From contig NC_044986.1 of the NCBI RefSeq assembly GCF_008728515.1, forward strand, positions 62,795,159 through 62,859,158: 64,000 nt of DNA, in the 5' to 3' direction. The stretch's first letter is position 1; each line of letters starts with the position of its first letter. Below the pieces are notes generated by a model. The model saw only the letters and a program-made list of their open reading frames with translations, did no database searches and was not told the origin of the DNA. Made by a program: the position numbers and the translations under genes. Shown here in pieces: positions 46,926 through 59,580 of this stretch. Source of the DNA: Papio anubis. Taxonomy: Eukaryota; Chordata; Mammalia; Primates; Cercopithecidae.

Positions 46926-48680
46926 AATTTTTTCTTATCTCTACTCTTTGCAAATACAACTCTTGGGGACTGAGATCATATGTAGCCTTCTGTGTAGCAT
47001 AAGCTGTATATATGGCACAGAGGTGGTCTTCAGTGTCTACATAAACTTTGTGCAACTTCACTGATGAAACAGTTCGTGCCATGGCTGGAGAAAAGCATTT
47101 GGATGCATATTTATTGACTGATGTATCAGATGTGATGTGATGTTTAAAATACGTCATAGTAGTGCTTTCTAGAAGAATTACCCATTTGTTCATTACGTAA
47201 GAGAGAAATTGTTTCTGGGCCTCTAGAATAAGACTTTGGGGAGCAACTGCATATTATCCTCATTCATTCTGCCATCGATGTGCTGCACCATTCAACAACT
47301 GCTTCAACTCACTCGGTCCTAAGTTTGGCAGCTCCAAATTCCAACAACCTCACAGAATATACCTGGGGATTCAAACTGGAAACGGCTCATTAGATTCAAA
47401 GTAGGAGGATATATTTTAGAAAATAAAATCTAACATACCTTTACTGGCTCTTAAAAAGTTAGATTGGAATAGGTGGTCTGAAAATGAATTTATCCAGCAA
47501 ACCATATTAAAAAACAAAACAAAACAATATCACTGTCCTGGCCTAAATAAAGTGGTTGGTTACTACCTCCCTCTTCAATCACCTTAGGCTCTTGTAGCAA
47601 AAGGACTTTCACCATATTAGCTGCTACAAGATTTAATAAGGATATGATGTACTATATCCTTCATTTTGCTAGGCAATGCAACATTCTAAATAAGATTGAA
47701 TGTTTGCCAATATTTGGAAGAGGAACCTCAGGGGTTTCTTTAAAAATTTCCTCTTTTCCTATTGCTCTAAGACTGATTTTAACCTAAAACTGATTTTTTC
47801 TTTTCATGTATACAAGATATCTTTGTTGGGGTTTGTTTTTATTTCCCCTGAAGAAGGCTTTTCAGAGCTTGGATTTTAATGGAAATTTATTGCTGGATGT
47901 TTGATAGCCAAAAGGACTGTGTTTTGATCACAGTCAAAATGGCAATTTTCTCCACAGTAGCATAGCAGCATACTAGTACAAGGCCACTGCAGCTAGCAAC
48001 CTGTGGGCGTGTCAGGTCCTTTGTAGTGAGTGTCAGTAGCACCTGCAAGAGCCCAGTCCCTAGCTGGGCTGGAAGGAGGTTTGATCCTACTAAGTTTTAA
48101 ATAACATGTCAGTTTTTCAGTTTTAATACAAATTCCTCCAGAATTATCTATTTTTCCCATTTGTGATAGAAGACTTCGTGAAATGTGTAAAATCTAAGAG
48201 GGTCTGTCTCATTTTCTGTGTTGGGAGAGCTTTGGAATGACCTCAGACCCTGTCAAGTCTAGCACTTCTTGAGCTTTCACCAAACCAATTAATCTTTTCA
48301 TTTGGGGGTTACACAATGCTTGCACATGCATAAGAATTAAAGGTAACAATTAAAAGAAAATAAAGAAATCTTATTGTATAAGAATTAATGCAACGCAAAC
48401 ATAGAGGCCGTCTCCTCAAAACTGACCTGGATGGCTACAGATTAAAATATGGATGGAAGAGTGACTGAGAAAACAGAAAGACATAGAGAGTGAGAATTAA
48501 TCTAATGCTACATGACTGGTACACAAACAACAAATCAAATTGATCAAATTATTTTCTCAGGTGATTCTCTCAATCACTGTATTTTATTATCTGTGAATTC
48601 CAGTAAAATCTTCATTTTCCAGGTGGAGGCTTTCTGTTTTTGAAAAAAAAAACTCTGCTAAAACTGTATTTTTGTTCTTT
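46926..48680. other. Single-copy DNA
   Basis: No repeat family or exon recognised. The 116-codon minus frame at 46843-47193 has no recognisable domain and partly overlaps an L2 fragment. Positions 47940-48090 are somewhat GC-richer. Confidence 0.4.
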
Positions 48681-48758
48681 CTTTTTTCTTTTTCAGGTTT
48701 TATTTTAGATTCAGGGGGTACATGTACAGGTTTGTTATCTGGGTATATTTCATGGTGA
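48681..48758 (-). mobile_element. Short L1 3'-end fragment
   Basis: 'ttttattttagattcaggggg', 'tacatgtacaggtttgttatctgggtatat' is the reverse complement of an old L1 3' terminus. A T-rich tail at 48677-48698 gives the orientation. Severely 5'-truncated. Confidence 0.72.
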
Positions 48759-48834
48759 AGCCCTTTCAATAACAAAAGGAAGAGGTAAATAATTATGCAA
48801 GCAAAACAAAGAAAAGCAACATTAAAGAATACAT

Positions 48835-49200
48835 TTAAATGTGACTCAAAAGACCTAAATTGAGGGCCAACAAGCATTTGCTCTGTCATTTCACTTTTCT
48901 GTGCCTCAGTTTTCTTTTCTGGAAAATGGAGGTCATGATAATATTCATACCTGCCCTCCTCATTTCATAGCTTGTGGAGCAAATGCAATGAGTATGGATC
49001 AATCATTGCCAGATCTTAAAGTTGTACATAAATGTTAGTGACTGAGGACAATTATTTAACCCCTAGGAGCTTTCATATATCCATCTGTCAAATGAAGCTG
49101 GGATACTGGCCTGCGTATCCCCAAAGTGATCTTATAAAAATCAAGTAAGGTGATACCAGTGTATGTTTGAAGTATTAGGTGCTATCAGTATTAGACTGTT
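48835..49200 (+). mobile_element. Two adjacent MIR SINEs
   Basis: First copy ~48840-49040 ('tctgtgcctcagttttctttt', 'gaaaatggaggtcatgataat'). Second copy ~49040-49200 ('caattatttaacccctaggagc', 'catctgtcaaatgaagc'). Both plus strand, diverged. Confidence 0.75.
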
Positions 49201-50133
49201 AAATATATTCACACAACTGTGTGGAGGAAAAGATTGTGGTGGTCCAGAAATAGCCAAACTTTAGGAGTATTCTATAGTCTTTGGGAATAAAGTTGGGATG
49301 TATGAAAAACCTTCTTGTGATATTAAAATTTTCACCTCTGAGGGAGAAAGTAGATCAGTTTCACTATCAAAATTCTAGAACATTAACTACTGATACTATT
49401 ACAAGTTGTTAGGAAACAGTAAATTAAACTTTGTAATGCTTTCCCAAAGGAAGTAGAAATACACCATCATTACTTATAGTTTAAATTGGATTGGGAACAG
49501 CGGGCCAGCATGTATTACGGAGAAGCAGTGCTTCAGTAGTAGCGAAGTGAACCAAATGACACTGCAGATCTTATCCATATTTAATGTTTGACAGGCAAAA
49601 ATACTTACATTAATGCAGTAATGTGCTATGCAAGTCACCACCATGCAAATACTCAATCAAAGCTTTAATACTGTTTAATAAGCATCACACTCTGAGAGCA
49701 TATTTTCCCTTTCAAGTACAACTCATTCAAGTTTGAGTGAACTGCTAAATTGTCACACTTGGCAAAATCTTAAATGACAGCTGATCTAAACAAAAGCAAT
49801 CATTTTGTATTTTGGGCTGGTTTGAACAAAGATAGGAAGTGTGAGGTAGGCAGGGGGATATAGGATACCCCCAAAGGCCACAATAATCAGACAAAACCCC
49901 CTGCAATATTGCAAAGGTAGGATAGACAAGAGAAGGCATCGATGCTTTGAAATTGAACCTAAGCAATGACCTGATGTCCACAAAAAAGATGGGATTTTGA
50001 TCAATGGTAAAGTTTATTTCAGGGGCTGGAGGTATGAGACATGGCTCCTAAAAGTAGGTGTGTCAATGACTAATTATCTAATCTACAATAAGTTGACCTC
50101 TCTCTGATTCTGTCCCACTTTTTCAATTTCTAA
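49201..50133. other. Single-copy DNA
   Basis: Nothing recognised. Short frames are without domains. Confidence 0.4.
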
Positions 50134-50345
50134 ACCAGCAGTTCTCAGTCGGGGAGGGGGAGGAGGATAAATTTTGTCAGGGATATTGGGGTTATTTGGC
50201 TTGTCACCACAGGGGAAGGGTGGTGCTACTGGCATCTAGAAAGTGGAGTCCAAAGATACTGCTACATATCCTATAATGCACAGGGCAGCCCTCCACAACA
50301 AAGAATTATCTAGCAGAGATTCAATAATACCAAGCTTGAGAACAC
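50134..50345 (+). mobile_element. MER5A-type hAT-Charlie MITE
   Basis: Near full length: 'cagcagttctcagtcgggg', 'ggcttgtcaccacagggg', 'ggtgctactggcatctag', 'cctataatgcacagggcagcc', ending 'agcttgagaacac'. The two ends are inverted copies. Confidence 0.9.
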
Positions 50346-51274
50346 ATATGCTAAACTAAAATCATCTGAGAAGTATATTGTGGGGTAAAAAGGGACCTAA
50401 TCATTCTTAGCATAAAAGCAATTTTCTAAAAATCAATATTTTATTAATATTACTGTTATTGCTTAAGCTTCTTTTCTACTGAGTTTCCTTTTAATTATAA
50501 AGCACTTGGCAGAAAAATAAGATTCATTTCTATAATAGGCTTAGTGCTTTCTTTTTCAGCAGTCTTTTTCTTCAATTAATTAACATTTAACTGCTTTCTT
50601 ATAATGAAGGCCAAAAAATGAGCTGTCTCCTTAAACTTCCCAGGAGAAGTGATAAAACTGTGAGTATATTAAATTTTTCTGATAAAGTATTTGTAGGACA
50701 TAGATTTAGGTGGTCTTTCTCTCTCAGGAATGTTACTTATAAACATTTCTTGGAAGTCCGAGATAAAATTAAAAACATGTGCACGATTCTGGAGGCTACA
50801 TATGCTATTGATGCTGAAAATAGAATGCTGGCACTGGAGAGTCCTTACTATATATGTGGATGAAGATGGACTCCTATTTATTAGTAATCGTGTAGGAGTA
50901 AACATGGGATGATTCTAAAAAAAATTATCTTATTGTCTTTGTTGGTATTTATTTTAAAAATAAGTGAAAAAAACTATAACAAATATGCAATTCATAGATC
51001 TTCTATCGTGGCTAATAGTTCAAATTCTGCAAGCTATTGGTTTGAATTATTGCATTTGCTACATATAAAAATGGAAGGTTTCTAAAAGAAAATGAATAAT
51101 ATAAAATATTCAGATGAAAACCAAAGCAAGCTATATGGCATTCTTACGAGAACTATAGTTTTTTAATAAAAGTTTGCCACTGTAAACAAGATATTAAAAA
51201 TGACTATGAACAATTTTTATATATCTGTAGGCTTCTCTCTTTACCAGAATTAAAGTGTGGGGTCCTGGAAGAGG
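50346..51274. other. Single-copy AT-rich DNA
   Basis: An 81-codon frame at 50618-50863 has no recognisable domain. No repeat could be named. Confidence 0.4.
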
Positions 51275-51430
51275 CAGAGAGCTAGCAACCATGACACTTG
51301 GGTTTGTCTCCTCATCTTGGCACTTTCTGAGATGTTAAATTATTCAACTTCACTGATTCCCCATTTGCTTGACAATAAATACAGGGGATTATGTAGAGAG
51401 ATGTACAAAATCCTTCCCAATTCTAAATTT
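51275..51430 (+). mobile_element. MIR-like fragment
   Basis: 'catgacacttgggtttgtctcc', 'ttcaacttcactgattccccatttgc' and 'aaatacaggggattatg' follow the MIR core order with heavy divergence. Confidence 0.5.
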
Positions 51431-51747
51431 TTACAGTTTTATAAGACTTTGAGTTTAAAATCTTTTGATCTTCATATGCAATATAACATTCATAATTTTT
51501 GTATCTTTATTTCCATACAGACAGTTTATGTTATGACAAGAACCAACTCAAACTAGCTTACACCAATACAGGAATTGATTGGCTTGTCTTCCACACAAAT
51601 TCAGTCAGCATGCAGATCTTGCTCCAGGGATTCACATGGCATCCTCTGTATTTGGTTTTTCTACGTATCTCAGCTCTGCTTCATGCAATGTTTGTTTAAT
51701 CCTCGAGATATACATAGTAATTCCCTATTGCTCGAAGAATACTCTTC

Positions 51748-51950
51748 AGCAGCCTATGCAACATGGCGAAACCCCATCTCTACAAAAAAAATACAACTAG
51801 CCAAGCCTAATGACACACCTGTCAGCCCAGTTCCTTGGGAGGCTGCAGGTGGGAGGATCACTTGAGTCTGGGAGGTTGAGGCTGCAGTGAGCTGAGATTG
51901 CACTACTGCACCCAGGCCTGGATGACAGAGTGAGACCCTGCCTCAGAAAA
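51748..51950 (+). mobile_element. Alu (AluJ-like), 5'-truncated
   Basis: Begins in the left arm at 'agcctatgcaacatggcgaaacccc', includes the A-rich linker and right arm, and ends at 'gaccctgcctcag' followed by A/T-rich DNA. CpG decay is strong. Confidence 0.88.
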
Positions 51951-52924
51951 TATATATTTCTTCCCATTTTCAAATTTCAGCAATAAATAAATAAGAAGCT
52001 ATTTTTCTTTTCTTCTCTCTACTGTCATAGCAAAAGTCTGCTTCTTTCTAGTTTGCTTTGATTAGACTATAGGTCTCTCTTTGAACCAATGATTGCAGAC
52101 ATAGAAATAGGATACACAGATTTAAGTGGCATGAATGACATGTCCTCTCCTGGGATCAGAGGTGAGGTAAATGGAAAGGATGCTCTTGAAGCAACAAGAA
52201 AATACAATGTATATTTTGAGTATTAAGCCAACATAGCAAAAAGCAGAGCTGAGAGAGAAAAACCAAATAATGACAATATCATTTGAATCCCTGAAAAAAA
52301 TAACTGTATGAAGACTGAAATTTTATGAAGGACAAACCAATAAAGCTCTGTGATTTGCTTAAGCTTGTTTGAGTTGTTTTTGTATTTTTTTGTCACAACA
52401 TAATTAGTACCAACTGAATTAAAGATAATTTTTAAAATTACAGAGTATTATATCCTATATTAAAATAAATAAAAAATTTTAAGCTCAAAGAACTTGATGA
52501 TATCTTTGATATAAATGACATACTTTATACTTAATAGGCTCCCAATAAATATGTATTGTTTGGTACAATGTAATGAATATAGAATTAAAAGAAATATGTA
52601 TGTACCAAGTGAGTATGTACCAACTAAGAGGAAAGGAAAAAGGGTATGTTCCTTTCCTATCTATATAATAATATGGCAAAAGAATGGAAAAATATACACA
52701 TAAATGATGCAGTAAAGAGGCAAAAAAGGTGAAAAATTTCAAGGTGGAAACACTCAAGACCTATATGTTGTCCTTCGCCAAGAAAATTACAAAAGACCTT
52801 GATATTGAAGGCTTCTTCTTTATCTTCTTGATGCTTTCCATTTCTTCTCAGTGAATTTCATGGGTACATACCTATCCTAATATGATAACATAATTTAAGA
52901 AACACTTGTAAATAATATTTTCCT
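51951..52924. other. Single-copy AT-rich DNA
   Basis: Nothing recognised. Confidence 0.4.
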
Positions 52925-53030
52925 CTATTCTGTTAGAATATAAGCTCCTTAACTTTAGAAATCTTTGCTTTGTTTTCTAATATATATCTTATACTACTAA
53001 ATATATCCCTTGAATAAATAAGAACATAGT
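52925..53030 (+). mobile_element. L2 3'-end fragment
   Basis: 'gttagaatataagctccttaac' and 'ttgctttgttttctaa', then 'cttgaataaataagaa', in the L2 tail order. Confidence 0.55.
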
Positions 53031-53181
53031 AAAATAATTGTAGGATGAATTTCAAACAGGTGATAAAATGAGGAGGCCTGAGGAGACAGACAAGCAGGAT
53101 ATGAACTGTTCTAAATTCTTTCTTCTACCTTTATTTCTCACCTTAAAAACTCTGGTCCTTATCACCTGTATTGATTCATAT

Positions 53182-53185
<4 letters not shown>

Positions 53186-53227
<42 letters not shown>
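53186..53227. repeat. (CA)21 microsatellite
   Basis: Uninterrupted AC dinucleotides after a short TACATACA lead, likely polymorphic. Confidence 0.97.
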
Positions 53228-53229
<2 letters not shown>

Positions 53230-53699
53230 CAGTTAAGTCAGATTTCAGGATTCAGAACATAAGGAAGATAGTGATTATCTTCTAGACCCTATATTCTAAT
53301 GAAAGATAATATTTTCTTTTGGGAGACATTTCATATATTTCATAATTTAGTGGTTGTTGGAAAAATGATATTGAGGTCAATTATACTATAGAGTTTGTAG
53401 GATAACTTACTTAACTGTGTTGAAGTTTTTAGATTTGCTGAGTTTGGAAGAAGAAAGGAAGAAAGATTGTGTCAAACACCAAATGAGAAGCTGTTTTGAG
53501 GGTAAAAGATACTAGAAAGAAAAAAATGTGGTAGATTTAAAGTAAAAATATATAAAATCTAAAAGAAGATTCCTACTCTTGCATTCTAGACAGGGCTAGA
53601 AGGAAATGGGATTTACATAGCAGGAGAGTATAAGAGATGACTCAAGTATTTCCATGAAGAAAAAACATGGAGAGCATGTCCATGGTGTCATAAAATCAC
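53228..53699. other. Single-copy DNA
   Basis: Nothing recognised. Confidence 0.4.
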
Positions 53700-54225
53700 A
53701 TCACACTTCTGATCAAAAGCAATCAAGAACTTCCCTTAGATTTTATAATAAAATCCAAATGTTTCCCCTGCCTGTGTCCTTTATTATTACCCATTTGCCC
53801 TCATGATATTCTAGCTACATCGGCCTTCTTGCTGACCTCAAAGTCGCCATATTTGTTTTCATTCCACCGGATTTTTGCATGGGTTGTTCCTCTTCCCTGG
53901 AATGTTCTGCCACCCCTCAGCTCCCAACATTCCCATAACTACCTCCTTCTCCTCAGTCAGGTCAAAGAACGAATGATGTCACTTCCTCAGAATGACATCT
54001 TCTCTGACACCCATCTACAGTAGCCAATTCACCAGTTACTTTCTGTCAACCAGATGGCTTTATTTTCTTCACCTCAGCAGAAGATTTTTTGCTCATTTAT
54101 TGTTTGACTTTACTATTTTTATTTTCTAAAATTAAAATTCCTTATGAGCAGGGACAAAATGCCTATTTTGTTTAACACCCCCAAATACCTAGAAGAATAC
54201 TTGACATACAGCCGTGAATCTATTA
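53700..54225 (+). mobile_element. L2 LINE 3' portion
   Basis: 'cttagattttataataaaatcc', 'ctcatgatattctagctacatc', 'ttcctcttccctggaatgttctgcc', 'cagtcaggtcaaagaacgaatg', 'cttatgagcagggaca' and 'aatacctagaagaatacttgac' follow L2 from mid 3' region to near the end. Confidence 0.85.
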
Positions 54226-54639
54226 TTATTGAAATCTCCTGTGTGTGTGTGCACATGCGTGTATCCATGAATTGATGAATCAATGAATCCATTAATCATC
54301 AAAAATTAGGAGAACTTGGGGCAAGCCTGAGACACGTAGGGTAGAGAGGGAATGAAGGTTAGAGCTGCTTCTGAAATGGGCAGAGTAAGCAGTGGTATAA
54401 AAAGTTTTTTTGAAACATACTGAATTGAAGCAGAACTGGGTATCAAGACTTTCAATAAAGGGCCTAGGTCTTTTAAATGAGTTTGTTGGCCTAGACAGCT
54501 GTCCCATAAAACTCTCTCCAAAATTAGCTAATCAAAGGAAAGTATTAATTCTTGAGATTGCCTTGTGTTGCATTTATTGCAAATATTTTGCCATGTCATA
54601 ATCATATTTATCTAAGTGTGGCTTAAACTTTTGGAACAA
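54226..54639. other. Single-copy DNA with a short TG tract
   Basis: (TG)n at 54240-54262. Otherwise nothing. Confidence 0.4.
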
Positions 54640-54920
54640 TCCCAATTATTTGTTAAGAGTCACTTGCTATTAACATGAACAAAAGAAAATTTAAAGAGGT
54701 GATATTAATTATATCATATTAAAATATTATGGTCAGTTTTCTAGCAGCCCAAGAGTCCTTGGAGACGTTTAAACAGACAATTTTGACATCTCAAAGCTCT
54801 CTGACATATTAATAATATTGAGTGTTGCCTTACTCCTTAATGAGGAGTCCAATAATCTTCTAAATCATAAATAACAAGTGGATTCAATGAAATAATAAGA
54901 CAGTAACTGCTGATATTGAA
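54640..54920. promoter_or_regulatory. Candidate conserved non-coding element
   Basis: A repeat-free 280-bp stretch with homeobox-type ATTAATTA words and a more balanced core at 54735-54800 ('gtccttggagacgtttaaac'). No transposon text. The call is from texture only. Confidence 0.2.
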
Positions 54921-56144
54921 AAGTAATGAGAAGACCAATAAAGGAGAATGCAGCAAGACTATAAGGGAGAGAGGGGAAAAACTGAGAGAAGAAAATACCT
55001 CAATGCAGCTGGGGTTTCACGGTATTTCTAATACTTGTACCTAGTCCCACAAACACAGCAGAAAAGGCACAGTGAAGGCAAAATCCTACAGATCTGCTTT
55101 CTCCATGCTTATTTTAATATTTTGGAAAATTTTTGAAAATAGAGCAAAAAGGATAGCAATGAAACTGCAGAGAACAAAAGGACAAAGCTGATGAGTATTA
55201 GCCCCAGGGAAATTTGGAAAAGGGAAATTAGACAAAGGAGTCTTAAAGCTTAATAAACTATCCTTCAAAAATAAAGAATAAGAGGTGTGTAACTGTGAGT
55301 ATGCATGTATATGTGTGTATTTGGGTATATGTTGAATGAAGGTTCATCAATGGTGGCTCTAGAAATAGATCATGGGAAGAACTTAGGTACAGACTGAATT
55401 CTAGTATAATTTTATTTACAGATAATGGAATTTGAATTTTACATTATTTTTATATGTCACATCTTTTAATTTTTTTCTAACTTTTAAAAGTATGTAAAAA
55501 TAATTCATAGGTTGCAGGATATACAAAAACAGGTAGATTAGGTGCTCGCAGGCCATAATTTGTCTCTGCCATAAAACAATAGCATACCATAATCTACATC
55601 TGTGAATTCCAAGGGATCACAAACAGAAAAGCACAATGGCAGCTGAGAACAATAGGGGAAGAATACGTTTTTATTACTGTTATTACTTATTCCACTTACA
55701 CAAATGGAAAATGCTATTTTTAAATTTGGTATTTCCTCTTGTTCTTCCTCAGAAATTACACTAAATTTCTTTCAGAATTCATTTATTATTAATGTGGCCA
55801 GATTGCTTCAGTATAAGATTTCTTCATTAAGGTGATTTCATTTTGAACAGAGGCAAAGAAATACATTTGGCTGTTTACTAACTATAAAATATACAACTGC
55901 TGAAAGCTCTATGGCACCTAAAGGAATTGACCACTTTGTTATCCCAAAATGTTCTGACACTTCAATGTCATTGAAATAATGCCAGGGATATTTCAAGGGA
56001 TTTCTTTTCCTTTTCAAAGAAGCACATTAAATAGATGGCTATGTAAAGCTGATACATCATCTAGTCCTCCCCAAAAGGGAAATGCAGGTACAAGCATGTT
56101 TGCCTCCTGATTCCCAGACACCATAGCTGGGAAATAAAACAAGC
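54921..56144. other. Single-copy DNA
   Basis: Nothing recognised. Confidence 0.4.
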
Positions 56145-56390
56145 AAGGCTGGGAATCTTTGGAGTCAGGCAAACCTGGGCTCTACTCCTTAGGAAGTATT
56201 TGTTTCTTTGGGCAACATGGAGTCTTAGTTTTCTCTCCACTGAAACTTGGACCTTAGCTCCCTCACTTCTAAAATGGAAATAGAAATTTCTACTTCCCAG
56301 GGAAAATGAGAGGTTTAAACTTAAATGAAATGAGAAAGTATATGTAATATTCGCATTGCTAGCACAATGTGTAGAATCTATTATTATCCT
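56145..56390 (+). mobile_element. MIR SINE
   Basis: 'tttggagtcaggcaaacctgggctctactcc', 'ctccctcacttctaaaatggaaat' and 'tagcacaatgtgtagaa' follow the full MIR order. The overlapping 116-codon minus frame is spurious. Confidence 0.82.
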
Positions 56391-57507
56391 CGAATACCCT
56401 CTGTGATACACATAGAAATAGACACAGCTTCCCCCAGCAGCCTAGTAGTTGGTTGAAAATTGTTCTATATTCACAATAAAAGTCATTCCCAGAAGTTGTT
56501 GCAAGGAAAGAAGTGATCCTGTTATAGATTTGTTGAGATGGGAAGATACAAGGAGACAAAAATAAAAATATTTCCTTAATATTGTTATTGGGCCATCTGA
56601 TCTCAGAAGCTAGACTCCTGCTTAAAAATTCATGACTAATTTTTAGCATGAAACAGCAGAAGTTTCCAATTCTCAAGAGACCCACTGCATTGAATCCTGG
56701 GGGTCTTTTTGTGTGGTCCAAAACTAATGGAGATAACTTAGCCCATCTAAAAATTGGGTGAAAGAGACGTGATGGGGGGGAGCAATAAAAATATATTTTT
56801 CTAACTAGTTTTCAGGTATCCATATTCCAAAATAGAACAGCATCTTTGCCAGAAGTTCAAGTCATTAAGGAGTTGGTATGGCATTCTCACTTACATAAAG
56901 TATGGGCACCTCTGAACAATGAGCTAAGGATTACTAACAGATATGCAACATATATAAAACATCAGGTACAGCAAAGCAAATGACTTTATCAAAATGTAAA
57001 TCACACTTTTAGCAGAAAAACCAACAGTTATATGAATTTAACATCAATTTTTAAATGCAAAGAGTAATATTTTGTGAATTTTCTAATCTTTTTTTTTAGA
57101 TGTCATCAGTGTTTCAGTAACTGATTTCTTTCATTTTAAAATAAAGACATGCTACTTACTTCATCATTTTCCAGGCTTCCTGATAGGCATATACTCACAT
57201 GAGGAGATACAAAACTGAAAACATTATCTCATTACAGATTATCCATGATTTAAACCTTCAAGCTAGCAATATGTATTTAAATAATATGTCATAAAAACCT
57301 CTTGGTACATAATAATGTAATGAATATGAGAATGCCTTTAAGGTGAACTAACTTATTTTCCCAACTGTTAGGTTATTCCCTGCTATGATCCCATCACCAA
57401 GTGAAATTTTAGGCATATTCCTCTGGGCAAAGGAAATAGTTACGAGGAAAAAATAATGCTAATCCCGGTTGAAATAAGAAAGCCTCTTAGTCATCTAAAA
57501 TATTTCT
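56391..57507. other. Single-copy DNA
   Basis: A 120-codon minus frame at 56359-56721 lacks any recognisable domain. No repeats named. Confidence 0.4.
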
Positions 57508-57785
57508 GGGGCAGATGCAGTGGCTTGTGCCTATAATTCCAACTCTTTGGGAGGCCCAGGGAGGAGGATCATTTGAGGCCAGAAGTTCAAGATCAGCCTG
57601 GGCAATAAAGTGAAACTCTGTCTCTATTAAAAAATAAAAATTAAAGAATTATCCAAGCATAGTGGTGCATGCCTGTAGTCCCAGCTACTCAGGGGGCTGA
57701 GGCAGGAGGATCACATGATCCCAGGAAGTTGAGGCTGCAGTGAGCTCTAATCACGCCACAGAATAAGATACTGTCTCTGAAGAAA
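57508..57785 (+). mobile_element. Alu (AluJb-like)
   Basis: Both arms present, CpGs decayed, with a small deletion before the 'ctgtctctgaa' end and a GAAA-type tail. Confidence 0.92.
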
Positions 57786-58052
57786 GAAAGAAATACAAAA
57801 ATGAAATAAAATAAAATGTTCTCTATGGGCCAGATTTCTTTCTGCTTAGGTCAATTAAACTACACATTCCTCAGTGATTTTTGAGTGTTCATCTCCCAAG
57901 ATGCCTAGTTGGAATTGTTAGGAAGCAACTGCCCATCCACAAAATATACCTGGGGAATCTCAGATTTCATTCACTGCATTTAAAAATTGAAATAAGAAAA
58001 TCTTCCTCTTAGAAGAAATTTAATCTTTTACCACTTTTATTATTCTTATAGA

Positions 58053-58130
58053 AATATATATGTATATACATACATACATGTATGTATTTATGTATGTATA
58101 TACATCAGATATATAGGTATCTATGTATAT
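58053..58130. repeat. (TA/TATG/CATA)n, partly palindromic
   Basis: TATG units on one side and CATA units on the other make a self-complementary AT-rich tract directly before the inverted-duplication arm. Confidence 0.9.
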
Positions 58131-58148
58131 TTCATTTTGTCATAAGAT

Positions 58149-58390
58149 TTCAGGATTTCATTTTGTCATCTTAGGTGAACTAATTTTTGCATTTCTGGAT
58201 GATTTCTTCTATGACTTCCATACAATATGATCTTGTGAGTGTGATACACTTGTGCTACTGATGAAGATTAGGGTAAGCAGGAGTCTGCCCACTCCACCAC
58301 CATGTGAAATACCACCTAACATTTTTTTTGTAATCAGTGCCACAGGCCTTTTAGATCTCACTTCTGATACCACCTGCAGGTATTTGGGGT
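58149..58390. repeat. Left arm of a large inverted duplication
   Basis: This ~242-bp segment is the reverse complement of 59581-59846. By eye there are about a dozen substitutions and three small indels (8 versus 16 bases in a T/A run, ~11 bp near one end, 4 bp in the middle). It does not match any transposon I know. Confidence 0.92.
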
Positions 58391-58445
58391 ATATATATAT
58401 ATCTATGTACATACATGTATCTATGTATGTATACATACATCTATC
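58391..58445. repeat. (TA/TATG/TACA)n tract
   Basis: Simple AT-rich repeat abutting the other side of the left arm. It shares 'tatctatgta' with the tract at 58053-58130. Confidence 0.9.
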
Positions 58446-59580
58446 AGAAAGCAAAACTTATCTTCATTAGAAAAAATGGAGATTTGGGGAAATTGTATTG
58501 GAGTCTAGAAGAATACATGCTAGGAAAAGCAAACACACAGTATACACACACACACACACACAAACCTCAAACCTTGAGAAAACATTTTATATAAACACTC
58601 ATACACAAAATATATGGATTTTGCATGTATCTATGTGTGTACATATATTAAAATATAGGTTTATTCACCAAACACTGAAAAATTACATCATAAACTACAC
58701 CAAAGAAGTAGTTTCGGGACAAATGGCAAAAAATAGTACCTTACAGAGCTGATAGTTTGGAATTGCCATATTTCAGATGATCATGAGCTTTAAAAATGCT
58801 CAATGGGCTTGTCTCTGAGTTTCAAAATGGGTATAAACTAAAACTTATTACATTTTTTAAGTTGCATTCCCAGTACATGAAAAAACATTGTCCTGAGACT
58901 ACCTCTTTGAAGCAATTTTCAAGGATTCGTGAATGAGTATCATGAGCAATAAACTAAAGCTGCATAAGAGAGCTATAGTGCATAAACTCTGCTAGCATAT
59001 CATCTTTGGTTCCAATCACCTCATAAGCATTGCTACACTGACTCAAACCAATGGCTGTCTCAAAACAATGTTTTCATCTCTATGAACCATTTATTCTTTC
59101 ATAACATAACTCATTGTTGGGTTTCAGGTGACTATTCTGACTACCATTCCAAGGAAACAGGCCTTCTGAATATGAAAAAAAATCTGTAAACAGGGATATT
59201 TCCTTTCAGAGATACATGGAAATAAGCTCTGCCCTTTTCCCCATGCCATAATGGGTCTTGCGGATAGTTTGCTTCAAGAACCAGAACTCAGTATATGTAA
59301 ACATTCCCTTAAACAGATGCACATATGTTCTTAATATAAAATCTTCCAGATGTAAGTTTCATGCAAAAAAGCGAAGTGACCTAGCAAGAATTGAGCTTTC
59401 CATATCTGGTGAAGCATTTTTCTTAGTATGTGCCACAAGCAGTTATTCTGAGAAATCATGCATCTGCTCCTGTTCACATGGCCATTCCACTTCTGATGAG
59501 ACTACGTTCTTGGAAAATGTAGGCAGGAGCTTAATTCAATCTTACAATGTGTGTGTGCTTATTCCTTCCATCTATCACTT
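58446..59580. other. Spacer of the inverted duplication
   Basis: Single-copy AT-rich DNA with (CA)n at 58543-58562. The 120-codon frame at 59258-59620 runs into the right arm and has no recognisable domain. Confidence 0.5.

Noticed and set aside
46843..47193. 116-codon minus frame
   Set aside because: Overlaps an L2 fragment and has no domain.
50618..50863. 81-codon frame considered as a possible exon
   Set aside because: No similarity recognised and there are alternative frames of equal length. No supported splice structure.
56061..56721. Two minus-strand frames of 116 and 120 codons
   Set aside because: One overlaps a MIR and the other has no domain. Not credible genes.
58053..58130. AT-rich cruciform as a replication origin
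   Set aside because: Simple TATG/CATA repeats explain the symmetry. No independent evidence of an origin.
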